64,000 nucleotides of DNA from Wolbachia endosymbiont of Aedes albopictus (GTDB taxonomy: Bacteria; Pseudomonadota; Alphaproteobacteria; Rickettsiales; Anaplasmataceae): the NCBI RefSeq assembly GCF_024804185.1, contig NZ_CP101657.1, positions 310,001 to 374,000 on the forward strand, in the 5' to 3' direction. Position numbers and translations under genes: made by a program. Below are positions 35,554 to 44,377 of the stretch, in pieces. Position 1 is the first letter of the stretch; every line of letters begins with the position of its first letter. A model generated the notes under the pieces. It was not told the origin of the DNA. It did not search any database and saw only the letters and a program-made list of their open reading frames with translations.

Positions 35554-36347
35554 AACATTCCTTCAAAACGCACTTTTTTCCCCTCTTTTATTGTTACACT
35601 TCTGGCTTTTACCGTATTACAAACCCTTTTTTCCCACTCACTTAAGGTCACAAACTTATAACCTGATTTTTTTAGTATTTTAATAATATGAGGTAAAGCT
35701 TCAATTGTGTTTGACCTGTTATTGTGATCATGAAACAGTATAACTGCTCCATTATGTACATTACTTAAAACTCTTTCAACTAAAGTTTCTGGCTTATCAC
35801 CTTGCCAATCTAGCGAATCAACTGTCCATAATATTGAATACATATTTAATTGATCAGTATTTTCAATCAGATTATCGTCATGACATCCATATGGCGGGCG
35901 AAACCATTTTACATCTTGTTTTATTGCATTTTTAATTGCTGTATTTGTCTTTTCCAATTCTTGCAATTGTTCCTCACTTGAAAGTGATGTCAACTTCCTA
36001 TGCGACCAAGAGTGATTGCCTAACTCATGACCTGCTTCATGGATTTTCTTTACTATCTCATATGTTTTTTTATTTATATGTTCACCAAGCACAAAAAATG
36101 TTGCTTTTGCTTCATAGCTTTCCAGAACATTAATAATATCGTTTACTCTATTGTTGGAAGGCCCATCATCAAACGTAAGCGCAACAAACTTATCGTCGTT
36201 ATTCAACAATTTTTTTACATTACTTAAATTTCTATATGATAGATCCAGATTACAACTGAGCCCACAGTATGGTAAATTAAAATTACAATCACCACAGAAA
36301 ACCGCGCTTGAGTATAGCAAAAGAAAAGTTATTATCCTTATAAACAT
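35508..36347 (-). CDS. Exported polysaccharide deacetylase
   Basis: This 279-residue protein has a signal peptide (MFIRIITFLLLYSSAVFCG) and a complete NodB homology domain: VALTFDDGPS with the catalytic and metal Asp (60-61), the metal site HSWSH, RPPYG, the DSLDW motif and ILFHDH. Members remove N-acetyl groups from peptidoglycan or chitin-like glycans. Five Cys within the first 32 mature residues suggest disulphides. Its end overlaps mrdA by 46 bp in another frame, so the two are cotranscribed, which points to peptidoglycan as substrate and a periplasmic location. Peptidoglycan deacetylation often protects from lysozyme; that role here is inference. Confidence 0.88.
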   Translation of the reverse strand: MFIRIITFLLLYSSAVFCGDCNFNLPYCGLSCNLDLSYRNLSNVKKLLNNDDKFVALTFDDGPSNNRVNDIINVLESYEAKATFFVLGEHINKKTYEIVKKIHEAGHELGNHSWSHRKLTSLSSEEQLQELEKTNTAIKNAIKQDVKWFRPPYGCHDDNLIENTDQLNMYSILWTVDSLDWQGDKPETLVERVLSNVHNGAVILFHDHNNRSNTIEALPHIIKILKKSGYKFVTLSEWEKRVCNTVKARSVTIKEGKKVRFEGMLCGQKTKSSTAEHSY

Positions 36348-36472
36348 TTCATAATCAGCAAAGTGATAGGATACTATGCACTTTTTTGCTAAATTAAGCC
36401 ATCTTTAATTGCTGTAGCCTTTACCTCATCACTTCTTTAATATATTGTATTAACAATTTTATATAATATATC

Positions 36473-37981
36473 ATGATTGCAAATATAAATACCGTTGCGC
36501 TTCAGGGAATTAGCACAGTAAATGTCAATGCACAAATTCATATGGCAAATGGTATTCCAGCTTTTAATATTGTTGGATTGCCGGATAAAACTGTTGCGGA
36601 ATCCAAAGAGCGCATCAGAGCAGCATTAAATTCAATCAATCTACTACTACCTCCAAAAAGAATTACAGTTAATCTCTCCCCTGCGGATTTACTGAAAGAA
36701 GGTAGTCATTATGACTTGGCTATTGCTATTGGACTACTTGTTGTAATGAATGTGATACCAGTTGAAAAAGTTCAGTCTTATATAATCATGGGTGAACTGG
36801 CTCTTGATAGCAGAGTTATTCCAGTTTCAGGTGTGCTGCCAACAGCAATTAATGCAAAAAAGGACAATAAAGGAGTAATTTGTCCGAGAGGAAATGGTGT
36901 AGAAGCTGTATGGGTGAAGAATGTTTCAATTCTGGCTATAGAGAAATTAACTGATATTATCAGACACTTTAAGGGTGAGCAATTAATTCAGCCAGTAATT
37001 TTTAATTATAGTGATGCACCCCAAGAAAAAAGATTGATTCCCGATATGAAGGATATCAAAGGCCAAGTTGTTGCAAAAAGAGCAGCTGAAATTGCAGCAG
37101 CAGGTGGGCATAATATGCTTCTTGTTGGCCCTCCTGGTACTGGAAAATCAATGCTTGCTAAGCGCTTTATAGGGTTGCTGCCTGATTTGACCGAACAGGA
37201 GATGATTGATGTTAATATTATTTCCAGCATAACAAAAACTGGTAATGAAATATTCAAAGTAACTCGCCCCTTTCGTGAACCTCATCACTCATGTTCCATG
37301 CCAGCAATGATAGGAGGAGGAAAGAATGCAAAACCTGGAGAAATTACCATGGCTCACAACGGCGTGTTATTCCTTGATGAGTTGCCAGAATTTCCAAGAC
37401 TTGTGCTTGATTCTCTGCGCCAACCACTTGAAGATAGAAAAGTTACCGTTGCAAGGGCAAATGCTCACATAACCTACCCTGCAAATTTTCAACTGATTGC
37501 TGCAATGAACCCTTGCAGGTGCGGTTATTTAGGTGATGCAAGCAGATCGTGCAACAAAGCTCCAAAGTGTGGCACAGATTACAAAAACAAAATATCAGGC
37601 CCATTGCTTGATAGAATAGACATATGCATTGAAATGCCAAACGTTAGCATACTCTCTCCTGAAATCTCTGTGGAGGGAGAAAGTACTAAAATCATAAGAG
37701 AAAGAGTGATAGCAGCAAGAAAAGTTCAAACTGAGCGCTATAGTGAATTAAATATTCGTTGCAATTCAGAAGTAAGCGGTGAAGCATTTAATAAATTTAC
37801 TGAACCAGATCAGGCAGGGTTAGAATTGCTAAAATACGTACTGAAAGAAAATTACATTTCCAATCGAGGCTACACACGCGTATTAAAAGTTGCAAGAACT
37901 ATTGCAGATCTTGCAAAAAGTGAAGAAGTAAAAAGAGCACACATTGCTGAAGCGCTGAATTACAGAATAAGGATATATTAA
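36473..37981 (+). CDS. comM: ComM/YifB family Mg-chelatase-like AAA+ ATPase
   Basis: The 502-residue protein has the N-terminal ChlI-like domain (GIPAFNIVGLPDKTVAESKERIRAA), Walker A GPPGTGKSMLA, Walker B VLFLDELPEF, the CRCGYLGD Cys motif and a C-terminal Mg-chelatase subdomain (SNRGYTRVLKVARTIADL). ComM is a hexameric branch-migration helicase that aids integration of DNA during transformation in other bacteria. Length is typical. With dprA it forms a pair of transformation-related genes in an organism where uptake is not established. Confidence 0.94.
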   Translation: MIANINTVALQGISTVNVNAQIHMANGIPAFNIVGLPDKTVAESKERIRAALNSINLLLPPKRITVNLSPADLLKEGSHYDLAIAIGLLVVMNVIPVEKVQSYIIMGELALDSRVIPVSGVLPTAINAKKDNKGVICPRGNGVEAVWVKNVSILAIEKLTDIIRHFKGEQLIQPVIFNYSDAPQEKRLIPDMKDIKGQVVAKRAAEIAAAGGHNMLLVGPPGTGKSMLAKRFIGLLPDLTEQEMIDVNIISSITKTGNEIFKVTRPFREPHHSCSMPAMIGGGKNAKPGEITMAHNGVLFLDELPEFPRLVLDSLRQPLEDRKVTVARANAHITYPANFQLIAAMNPCRCGYLGDASRSCNKAPKCGTDYKNKISGPLLDRIDICIEMPNVSILSPEISVEGESTKIIRERVIAARKVQTERYSELNIRCNSEVSGEAFNKFTEPDQAGLELLKYVLKENYISNRGYTRVLKVARTIADLAKSEEVKRAHIAEALNYRIRIY

Positions 37982-37994
37982 AACATTAGTTTAC

Positions 37995-38023
37995 TTGACA
38001 GATAATTTATTTCACTATATACT
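37995..38023 (+). promoter_or_regulatory. Near-consensus sigma-70 promoter
   Basis: TTGACA (37995-38000) is separated by exactly 17 bp from TATACT (38018-38023). This is the best promoter match I noticed in the window and predicts strong transcription of the gene at 38066, with a leader of about 35 nt. An AAGGAG ribosome-binding site lies at 38053-38058, 7 bp before its ATG. Confidence 0.75.
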
Positions 38024-38065
38024 GCCCTTAATGAAATTTTAACATTCTATTTAAGGAGTAGAGTT

Positions 38066-38518
38066 ATGGCATTAACAAATTATGAGTATAAAGAAGGGGA
38101 TAGCATTTTTCATGCTACTTCAGAAGGATATAAACAAGCTGGTAATGAACACTGGGGAGTTACAGGTGCTGCTGGTGGGTTTGGTCAGTATATTAAGGAT
38201 AATAAGTTAAGAACAGCATTATTTCCGCTTGCAGTTGCAAGTATTGTCTTTACAGCAATGCATATGAAAGCAGGCTTTGTTAGTGCAGCAGAAGCTTCTG
38301 GGTTTCTTGCTAAGACTGCCAGTTACTTTGTTGGGACAAATCAAGCAATAGCTGCTTCATTACCTGGATTTATCGGAACAGGTGTTGCTGGTCAGATAGT
38401 TGCGGGTGCCATAATGGCAATTGCTGCAGCTGCTGTTCTTTATGGAACATATCAAGTTGCCTCAAAATTAAAAGATGTTGCGGTTGAAGCATATGCAGGA
38501 AAAGAAAAAACTGCATAA
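38066..38518 (+). CDS. Small Ala/Gly-rich membrane protein, probably highly expressed
   Basis: The 150-residue protein has a polar N-terminus (about 1-45) and two or three hydrophobic segments (about 50-68, 95-140), the last one very rich in Ala and Gly (GQIVAGAIMAIAAAAVLYG). It ends with a polar Lys-rich tail. It has its own consensus promoter, strong ribosome-binding site and a terminator, so it forms a single-gene unit between comM and ftsZ. I do not recognise the family. It resembles small abundant membrane proteins in general; no function is assigned. Confidence 0.82.
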   Translation: MALTNYEYKEGDSIFHATSEGYKQAGNEHWGVTGAAGGFGQYIKDNKLRTALFPLAVASIVFTAMHMKAGFVSAAEASGFLAKTASYFVGTNQAIAASLPGFIGTGVAGQIVAGAIMAIAAAAVLYGTYQVASKLKDVAVEAYAGKEKTA

Positions 38519-38533
38519 TAACTTCAACAAAAC

Positions 38534-38560
38534 AAAAAGGGATAGTCTCTGTCCCTTTTT
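38534..38560 (+). terminator. Rho-independent terminator
   Basis: AAAAAGGGA (38534-38542) and TCCCTTTTT (38552-38560) form a 9-bp stem with a 9-nt loop ending in a T run, 15 bp after the preceding gene. The symmetric A/T runs mean it could work on both strands, but only the plus-strand gene needs it. Confidence 0.8.
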
Positions 38561-38764
38561 ATAAACATTTTCTATTTTTTGCATCGGTTAAGTGGTGTCG
38601 TTTAAGAATCTAGTTATTATAATTAACGACACTTATTAGTATAAATATTAAGAATAAGTAAATCCCGTTTACTGTTTACGCCTATAGAAGTGAAAAGTAT
38701 TTGCATATTATTAAAAAAGCGGTAACTTACTATCAAGTGAATTCGCTAAATTTGAGTAATTTAA

Positions 38765-39961
38765 ATGTCTATTGATCTTAGTCTGCCGGAGTTACCTATA
38801 TTACACCCAAGGATTACCGTTGTGGGAGTGGGTGGTGCTGGTGGAAATGCTGTGAATAACATGATCCAATCCAATTTGCAAGGAGTAAATTTTGTTGTCG
38901 CAAACACTGATGCTCAAGCGCTGGAAAAGTCGTTATGCGATAAAAAAATTCAACTGGGTATTAACTTAACCAAGGGTCTTGGTGCTGGTGCCTTGCCTGA
39001 TGTTGGCAAAGGTGCAGCAGAAGAATCAATCGATGAAATTATGGAGCATATAAAAGATAGTCATATGCTTTTCATCACAGCAGGAATGGGCGGTGGTACT
39101 GGAACCGGTGCAGGACCGGTAATTGCAAAAGCAGCCAGAGAAGCAAGAGCCGCAGTTAAGGATAGGGCGCCAAAAGAAAAAAAGATATTGACTGTTGGAG
39201 TTGTAACTAAACCGTTCGGTTTTGAAGGTGTGCGCCGCATGCGCATTGCAGAGCTTGGACTTGAAGAACTGCAAAAATACGTGGATACACTTATTGTCAT
39301 TCCAAATCAGAATTTATTTAGAATTGCAAATGAAAAAACTACATTTTCTGATGCATTTAAACTTGCTGATAATGTTCTGCATATTGGCATCAGAGGAGTA
39401 ACTGACTTGATGGTCATGCCAGGGCTTATTAATCTTGACTTCGCTGATATAGAAACAGTAATGAGCGAGATGGGCAAAGCGATGATCGGCACTGGAGAGG
39501 CAGAAGGAGAAGATAGAGCAATTAGTGCTGCAGAAGCTGCAATATCCAATCCATTGCTTGACAATGTATCAATGAAAGGTGCTCAAGGAATATTAATTAA
39601 CATTACTGGTGGCGGAGATATGACTCTGTTTGAAGTTGATGCTGCAGCCAATAGAGTGCGTGAAGAAGTAGATGAAAATGCAAATATAATATTTGGTGCT
39701 ACTTTTGATCAAGCGATAGAGGGAAGAGTTAGAGTTTCTGTTCTTGCAACTGGCATTGATGGTCGCAATAATAAATCAGAAACTTCACCTATAAGTCAGA
39801 GTGAAGACTCAGAGAAAGAGAAATTTAAGTGGCCCTATAGTCACAGTGAAAGTATGCAAGACAAAACACTGGAAACAAAACCAACTGAACAGGTAAGCGA
39901 AGGAGCTAAATGGGGCAGCAATGTTTATGATATACCGGCTTATTTAAGAAGAAAAAAATAA
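38765..39961 (+). CDS. ftsZ: Cell division protein FtsZ
   Basis: FtsZ is the tubulin-like GTPase that forms the division ring. The 398-residue protein has the GTP-binding signature [13 protein letters not shown], the T7 loop region [11 protein letters not shown], and ends with the conserved peptide [10 protein letters not shown] that binds FtsA/ZipA-type partners. A variable linker lies at about 325-385. The gene overlaps the next by one base. It is commonly used to type Wolbachia strains. The 246-bp upstream gap holds the terminator of the previous gene and no clear promoter that I can name. Confidence 0.98.
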   Translation: MSIDLSLPELPILHPRITVVGVGGAGGNAVNNMIQSNLQGVNFVVANTDAQALEKSLCDKKIQLGINLTKGLGAGALPDVGKGAAEESIDEIMEHIKDSHMLFITAGMGGGTGTGAGPVIAKAAREARAAVKDRAPKEKKILTVGVVTKPFGFEGVRRMRIAELGLEELQKYVDTLIVIPNQNLFRIANEKTTFSDAFKLADNVLHIGIRGVTDLMVMPGLINLDFADIETVMSEMGKAMIGTGEAEGEDRAISAAEAAISNPLLDNVSMKGAQGILINITGGGDMTLFEVDAAANRVREEVDENANIIFGATFDQAIEGRVRVSVLATGIDGRNNKSETSPISQSEDSEKEKFKWPYSHSESMQDKTLETKPTEQVSEGAKWGSNVYDIPAYLRRKK

Positions 39962-40359
39962 TGCAACTTTGGCTACTCAAGTCAGAGCCAAGTGAATATT
40001 CATGGCAAAAAATGGAAAAGGAGCAGGTAGTTGAGTGGGATGGCGTGCGCAATTATCAAGCTCAAAATTACATGAAAATTATGAAAGTAAGTGATCTTGC
40101 GTTTTTTTATCATACAGGTAAAGAGAAAGCAATACTTGGAATCGTTGAAGTATTTAAAGAGTATTATCATGTTAATGATCACAAGTTCGGATTAGTGAAT
40201 GTAAAGTTTTTGAAACCTTTAAATAACCAAGTAACGTTAAATAATATAAAACAAAACCCACTTTTGAAAAATATGGCTATATTAAAACAACCACGTTTAT
40301 CAATTGCCCCAGTTTCGGAAATTGAATGGAATGAAATAATAAGCATGAGTGATGTGTAA
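39961..40359 (+). CDS. EVE-domain protein
   Basis: The 132-residue protein starts [15 protein letters not shown] and has the VEWDGVRNYQAQNYM and FYHTGKEKAILGIVEV elements of the EVE domain, a PUA-like fold that binds modified bases in nucleic acids (thymocyte nuclear protein 1 family). Family members are usually about 135-155 residues. Its ATG shares one base with the ftsZ stop, so it is translationally coupled to ftsZ. A repeat starts 5 bp after its stop. Confidence 0.88.
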   Translation: MQLWLLKSEPSEYSWQKMEKEQVVEWDGVRNYQAQNYMKIMKVSDLAFFYHTGKEKAILGIVEVFKEYYHVNDHKFGLVNVKFLKPLNNQVTLNNIKQNPLLKNMAILKQPRLSIAPVSEIEWNEIISMSDV

Positions 40360-40363
40360 CACC

Positions 40364-40577
40364 CTGTCATCCCAGTGCTTGACACTGGAATCTATAGTTC
40401 TCCTTTTATGGTCACGCACACAACTGTACAAATGTTGCGATTTGAAAGTAGTCTCTGCTAGGAAGGATGTCATCCCAGTGCCCAGACACTGGGATCCAGG
40501 AATTTTGATTTTAAATGAGTGCACCAGATGGTTGTATAATAAAAACTGGATTCCAGTGTCAGCTACTTGCATGACAC
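40364..40577. repeat. Palindromic repeats with paired inverted arms
   Basis: GTCATCCCAGTGCTTGACAC at 40366-40385 is followed by a CACAACTGTACAAATGTTGC segment (40418-40437) and by paired arms at 40470-40499 and 40547-40577 around a spacer of about 50 bp. The spacer shares words such as TAATAAAAACTGGATTCC with other copies. The cluster lies between the EVE gene and ybeY and ends 19 bp before the ybeY ATG. Confidence 0.78.
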
Positions 40578-40596
40578 CCTTACTGGTGCGTTACTC

Positions 40597-41049
40597 ATGT
40601 TAGAAGTAAATGTTCTTGATGAGAGATGGCGCAGCATTACAGATGATCCAGAGGGTTTTGTATTAAATATTATAAACACTTCTCTAAAAGAATTAAAAAT
40701 AGACCACTATAAACCAAATATATCAATAGCTCTGGCTGATGATGACTTGCTACATCAACTTAACTTAAAATTTAGAGAAATGGATAAGCCAACTAACGTG
40801 CTATCATTTCCGTGTGAACAATTGTCTAATGAGTGCGATTTAGGAGACATAGCAATTTCAATAGACACAATAAAAAGAGAATCGCATGAGTATTGTATAC
40901 CCATTCTTGCTCACATTGCACACATGTTAGTGCATGGATTACTGCATTTACTTGGTTATGATCACCAAAAAAAAGATGAAGAAATTATAATGCAAAATCT
41001 AGAAAGAGAGATTTTAGCTTCGCTTGGCTACAATATGTGTGCGATTTAA
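40597..41049 (+). CDS. ybeY: Endoribonuclease YbeY
   Basis: YbeY is a zinc-dependent RNase for 16S rRNA maturation and ribosome quality control. The signature [15 protein letters not shown] holds the three metal His. I chose the ATG at 40597 ([11 protein letters not shown], 150 residues); the frame is open ten codons further upstream but those codons are repeat sequence. Usual partners ybeZ and lnt are absent here. Confidence 0.93.
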   Translation: MLEVNVLDERWRSITDDPEGFVLNIINTSLKELKIDHYKPNISIALADDDLLHQLNLKFREMDKPTNVLSFPCEQLSNECDLGDIAISIDTIKRESHEYCIPILAHIAHMLVHGLLHLLGYDHQKKDEEIIMQNLEREILASLGYNMCAI

Positions 41050-41135
41050 AAGGAATTTAATAAAAATATAGTAGATGATAATAAAATATGTTATCTACAA
41101 AGGGTTTTAGCTATAAACAATAAAAGGTAAGTGAT

Positions 41136-41924
41136 ATGGTTCAGTTTTCTTTGCCAAAGAATTCTAAAATTAATCAAAAGGGCAAAATTTATCCTATTCC
41201 TGCTAGAGCAAAAAACATCAGAAGATTTCAAATTTACCGTTGGTCTGCTGATGACGAGAAAAACCCTAGAATAGACATATTTTTTATTGATATGGATAGT
41301 TGTGGCCCTATGGTACTTGATGCATTAATAAAAATAAAGGATGAAATAGATTCGACTTTAACTTTCAGACGTTCTTGTAGAGAAGGCATATGTGGATCTT
41401 GTGCCATGAATATTGATGGAACCAATACTCTTGCATGTACTAGATCTATACACGATATAAAAGGTGACGTAAAAATATATCCATTACCTCACATGTATGT
41501 GATAAAGGACCTAGTCTCGGACTTGAGCCAATTTTATGAGCAATACAAATCAATTAAACCTTGGTTACAAGCAGATAAGCCTGCCCTACCAAATAAAGAA
41601 TACTCTCAATCTCCTAAAGATAGAAAAAAATTAGATGGCTTGTCCGACTGTATATTATGTGCTTGCTGTTCGACTGGTTGCCCAAGCTACTGGTGGAATA
41701 GTGATAAATTTTTAGGACCAGCAATACTATTACAAGCCTACAGATGGATTGCTGACAGCCGTGATAATAAGACAGGTGAAAGACTTGATGTTTTAAACGA
41801 CCCATTCAAGTTGTATCGTTGTCATACAATAATGAATTGCACAAAAACTTGTCCTAAAGGACTTAATCCAGCAAGAGCAATAGCGAAAGTAAAACAGCTC
41901 ATGGTAGAGAAAGAAGGAGTTTAA
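41136..41924 (+). CDS. sdhB: Succinate dehydrogenase iron-sulfur subunit
   Basis: The 262-residue protein has the 2Fe-2S motif ([15 protein letters not shown] and the later LAC), the 4Fe-4S motif [15 protein letters not shown] and the C-terminal cluster motif [17 protein letters not shown]. It transfers electrons from SdhA to quinone. SdhA, C and D genes are not adjacent. It ends 3 bp before the convergent PAS-domain gene. A ribosome-binding site AAAGGTAAG precedes the ATG. Confidence 0.97.
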   Translation: MVQFSLPKNSKINQKGKIYPIPARAKNIRRFQIYRWSADDEKNPRIDIFFIDMDSCGPMVLDALIKIKDEIDSTLTFRRSCREGICGSCAMNIDGTNTLACTRSIHDIKGDVKIYPLPHMYVIKDLVSDLSQFYEQYKSIKPWLQADKPALPNKEYSQSPKDRKKLDGLSDCILCACCSTGCPSYWWNSDKFLGPAILLQAYRWIADSRDNKTGERLDVLNDPFKLYRCHTIMNCTKTCPKGLNPARAIAKVKQLMVEKEGV

Positions 41925-41927
41925 GTA

Positions 41928-43064
41928 TCATCTTTTGCATTCTTCGTAAGAGAACAGCAAACCTTCCGAAGCGTAGGGTATTGTTAATACCCTGAACGCT
42001 TTTCCATTCGTGAAATGCATCGTATCATCATACGATGCAAATAATTTTTTGAATAACTCATGTCTTTGGTTACTAATAGTTTGAAAATCCTCTTTTTTTA
42101 AAAGCTTTTTAGATTCGAAGAGGTAAAGCATAACTTCATGATAAGTTGGATAAGATGCCAAAAATTTTGGGTCAAATTGAAAAGTTTTTATGAAAGCATT
42201 ATTATAAAATTTTAGCTTTTGATTCTTACTATATATTACTATAGCAACCGGCAACCTCTCAAGCAAATTTTTCTGTGTAGCTAAATAACTGTTTAATTCA
42301 GTATATAATTTCTCTGCATCACTAACATCTTTCCCATACATTACTATGCTACCAGAACCTTGTATTGGAATTTTAACAAAATCGAAAACCTTAGGTTCGT
42401 TCTTGTAAGTTACGACATGCCTTCCTGGTTTTGTGCTATGAGCGCTACTGGTAATAGCAAATTTCTTAGAGCCATCTACATATTTATCATAAAACAAATT
42501 ATAAAATTCTACCTTTCTATTCTTGTTATATTTTAGTATTGGAAATGGTAAAGAGTTGAAAACATTTTTATAGCTCTCCACTTCTTGTGTAAGCTTACTA
42601 TTTTCTAGCTCAAGTCCGTGAGCTTTTATTTTACAGTCTGAAACATTCCTTATCCATAACAGCACACCAATCACATTGTTAGAATCATCTATTATACTTC
42701 TGCCATAACATATGCAATAAACCTCACTGTCTTTTGACTTTAAATCTAGAGTAAAAGATTTATTTATTTCCTTTGCCTCAGCAAAATTTTTAATTAAACT
42801 TTCTGATTGCTCAAAAAAATTCACAAACTCATTAAATGAGTAAAAAACAGTATTAAGCAAAGTTAGTAAGTTGGGAGAGAACTTTTCTATACGCTTTTTT
42901 GCATCCCAAATATAAAACCCATCATTCACAGTATCAATTAAATTATTTATGATAACATTTCGATGTTGTAAGTTCTTAATCTTATTACTAATTTTTAATT
43001 TAGAATAAGAGAGAAAGAATAATATTAGAATCAATATTAAAACCACTTCATACAAAAAAAACAT
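41928..43064 (-). CDS. Membrane-anchored protein with PAS domains, no kinase domain
   Basis: The 378-residue protein has one N-terminal membrane segment (about 3-20) then three PAS-like regions at about 40-145 (NDGFYIWDAKKRIEKFSPN), 165-260 (SLPFPILKYNKNRKVEFYN) and 270-370 (LPVAIVIYSKNQKLKFYNN). No histidine-kinase, GGDEF or methyl-accepting domain follows. It resembles the sensor half of an alphaproteobacterial hybrid kinase of the PleC/DivJ kind. It may sense a small ligand or protein partner and signal through a separate kinase. Downstream on the same strand is the convergent end of sdhB; upstream is the GNAT gene after 42 bp. Confidence 0.75.
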   Translation of the reverse strand: MFFLYEVVLILILILFFLSYSKLKISNKIKNLQHRNVIINNLIDTVNDGFYIWDAKKRIEKFSPNLLTLLNTVFYSFNEFVNFFEQSESLIKNFAEAKEINKSFTLDLKSKDSEVYCICYGRSIIDDSNNVIGVLLWIRNVSDCKIKAHGLELENSKLTQEVESYKNVFNSLPFPILKYNKNRKVEFYNLFYDKYVDGSKKFAITSSAHSTKPGRHVVTYKNEPKVFDFVKIPIQGSGSIVMYGKDVSDAEKLYTELNSYLATQKNLLERLPVAIVIYSKNQKLKFYNNAFIKTFQFDPKFLASYPTYHEVMLYLFESKKLLKKEDFQTISNQRHELFKKLFASYDDTMHFTNGKAFRVLTIPYASEGLLFSYEECKR

Positions 43065-43106
43065 AGCACTTCTAAAACAGATGTAAAAACTTGTAACCGC
43101 TCAGAA

Positions 43107-43886
43107 TTATGCTGAAGAGTTATATAAGTAAAGATTGCCTAACATTTGAAAGCCCAATCTCTTATAAAGGTTTACAGAAGGTTTCATACAATGTGCTACT
43201 ATATATTTGCATTCAAGCTGTTTAGCTATCTTTATTCTTTCTAAAACCATTTGGGTACCTATTCCACGATTCCTGTAAATTGGTAAAACTCCATCACTAT
43301 AAAAACCAGCTACACTGTCTTGAACATAAAGACCGCATGTCCCAATAATTTCACTATTTAGTGTTACAAGAAAAAATCTTAATCTTGGGTTTTCATCATC
43401 ATAATTTGATAATCCGCGAAAAAATGTGCTGACAATTCCAACGCCATGATAAAAAATTTTAGAAGTGTGTAAATCTAACTGTTCTAAGAGGTCGCTACCA
43501 TTTACAGCATTTAACCTTAAGTTTGGAATAACATCAGCAGGTAAAAAGTAATTTTTCATATTAAGTAAAGCTTTTTTTGGTGTGCTAACGTGTTTTATTT
43601 CACACTTTTCTAAAATATCTCTTATTTTCATATGTGAATTTATTACCCATGTTGCTTCTATATCTCTTGTTCTAAGATAATCTAGAGTTTTTTGTATAGA
43701 AAGCTCGGTACATTGATCTCCACAGAACACAAAATTAAATAATGACTCCCTAGTACCATTTATTGTAAATGTAACGTTATCAAATTCATCGTGTACTTCC
43801 CACTCAGATAAATTCGCTGTGTACAGTATATAATCCTTTAAATTTTGAACAATTAAGCTTGAATAATAAATTTTTTTATCCTGCAT
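43107..43886 (-). CDS. GNAT-family N-acetyltransferase
   Basis: The 259-residue protein has a C-terminal GNAT domain (about 140-255): RLRFFLVTLNSEIIGTCGLYV, the acetyl-CoA loop YRNRGIGTQMVL and NLYKRLGFQMLGN. The N-terminal 130 residues have no clear family and may bind the substrate. Its start lies within the last codons of pgpA (11-bp overlap), so it is probably coupled to phospholipid genes pgpA and gpsA. The substrate is unknown. Confidence 0.82.
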   Translation of the reverse strand: MQDKKIYYSSLIVQNLKDYILYTANLSEWEVHDEFDNVTFTINGTRESLFNFVFCGDQCTELSIQKTLDYLRTRDIEATWVINSHMKIRDILEKCEIKHVSTPKKALLNMKNYFLPADVIPNLRLNAVNGSDLLEQLDLHTSKIFYHGVGIVSTFFRGLSNYDDENPRLRFFLVTLNSEIIGTCGLYVQDSVAGFYSDGVLPIYRNRGIGTQMVLERIKIAKQLECKYIVAHCMKPSVNLYKRLGFQMLGNLYLYNSSA

Positions 43887-44358
43887 ACATCAACAATAAA
43901 CAATAAAAGGCTCCTATAAGAACACAGGCTAAAATTGCAGCTATAATGTCATCTAGCATAACACCGAAAGGACCTTTGGTATTTTTATCGATCAAATTTA
44001 TAGGCCACGTTTTTATTATATCAAAAAACCTAAAAGAAAAAAAGCACAACAACAATAAAGAGCAATTCATTTCCTGGCTTAACAATATCGAAACTAAAAG
44101 TATTGTCAGCAATTGACCAACTACTTCGTCAATTACTACCTCTTTTGGATCACATGAAGTCTTGTAGTGTTTTATATAATTGCCTATAGACCATAGTCCA
44201 ATCAAAAATAAAAAAAAAATAATTGCTGCACCTAACATTCTGTCACTCAGTATCACAGGAGCAATTGGATAAGAAGCTAAGCTGCCTAAGGTACCTGGCA
44301 TTTTTTTTACTGTGCCAGACAGCCACCATGTTGATATCAATTTATATAAAAATTTCAC
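43876..44358 (-). CDS. pgpA: Phosphatidylglycerophosphatase A
   Basis: PgpA dephosphorylates phosphatidylglycerol phosphate to phosphatidylglycerol. The 160-residue membrane protein has the family motifs KMPGTLGSLASYP, VVIDEVVGQLL, FRFFDIIKTWPI and GVMLDDIIAAI with all acidic residues. Length matches the family. It lies between gpsA (19 bp) and the GNAT gene. It is the intact comparison for the divergent paralogue at 16574. Confidence 0.93.
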   Translation of the reverse strand: MKFLYKLISTWWLSGTVKKMPGTLGSLASYPIAPVILSDRMLGAAIIFFLFLIGLWSIGNYIKHYKTSCDPKEVVIDEVVGQLLTILLVSILLSQEMNCSLLLLCFFSFRFFDIIKTWPINLIDKNTKGPFGVMLDDIIAAILACVLIGAFYCLLLMYAG

Positions 44359-44377
44359 AATACACCAAAGTACAAAA

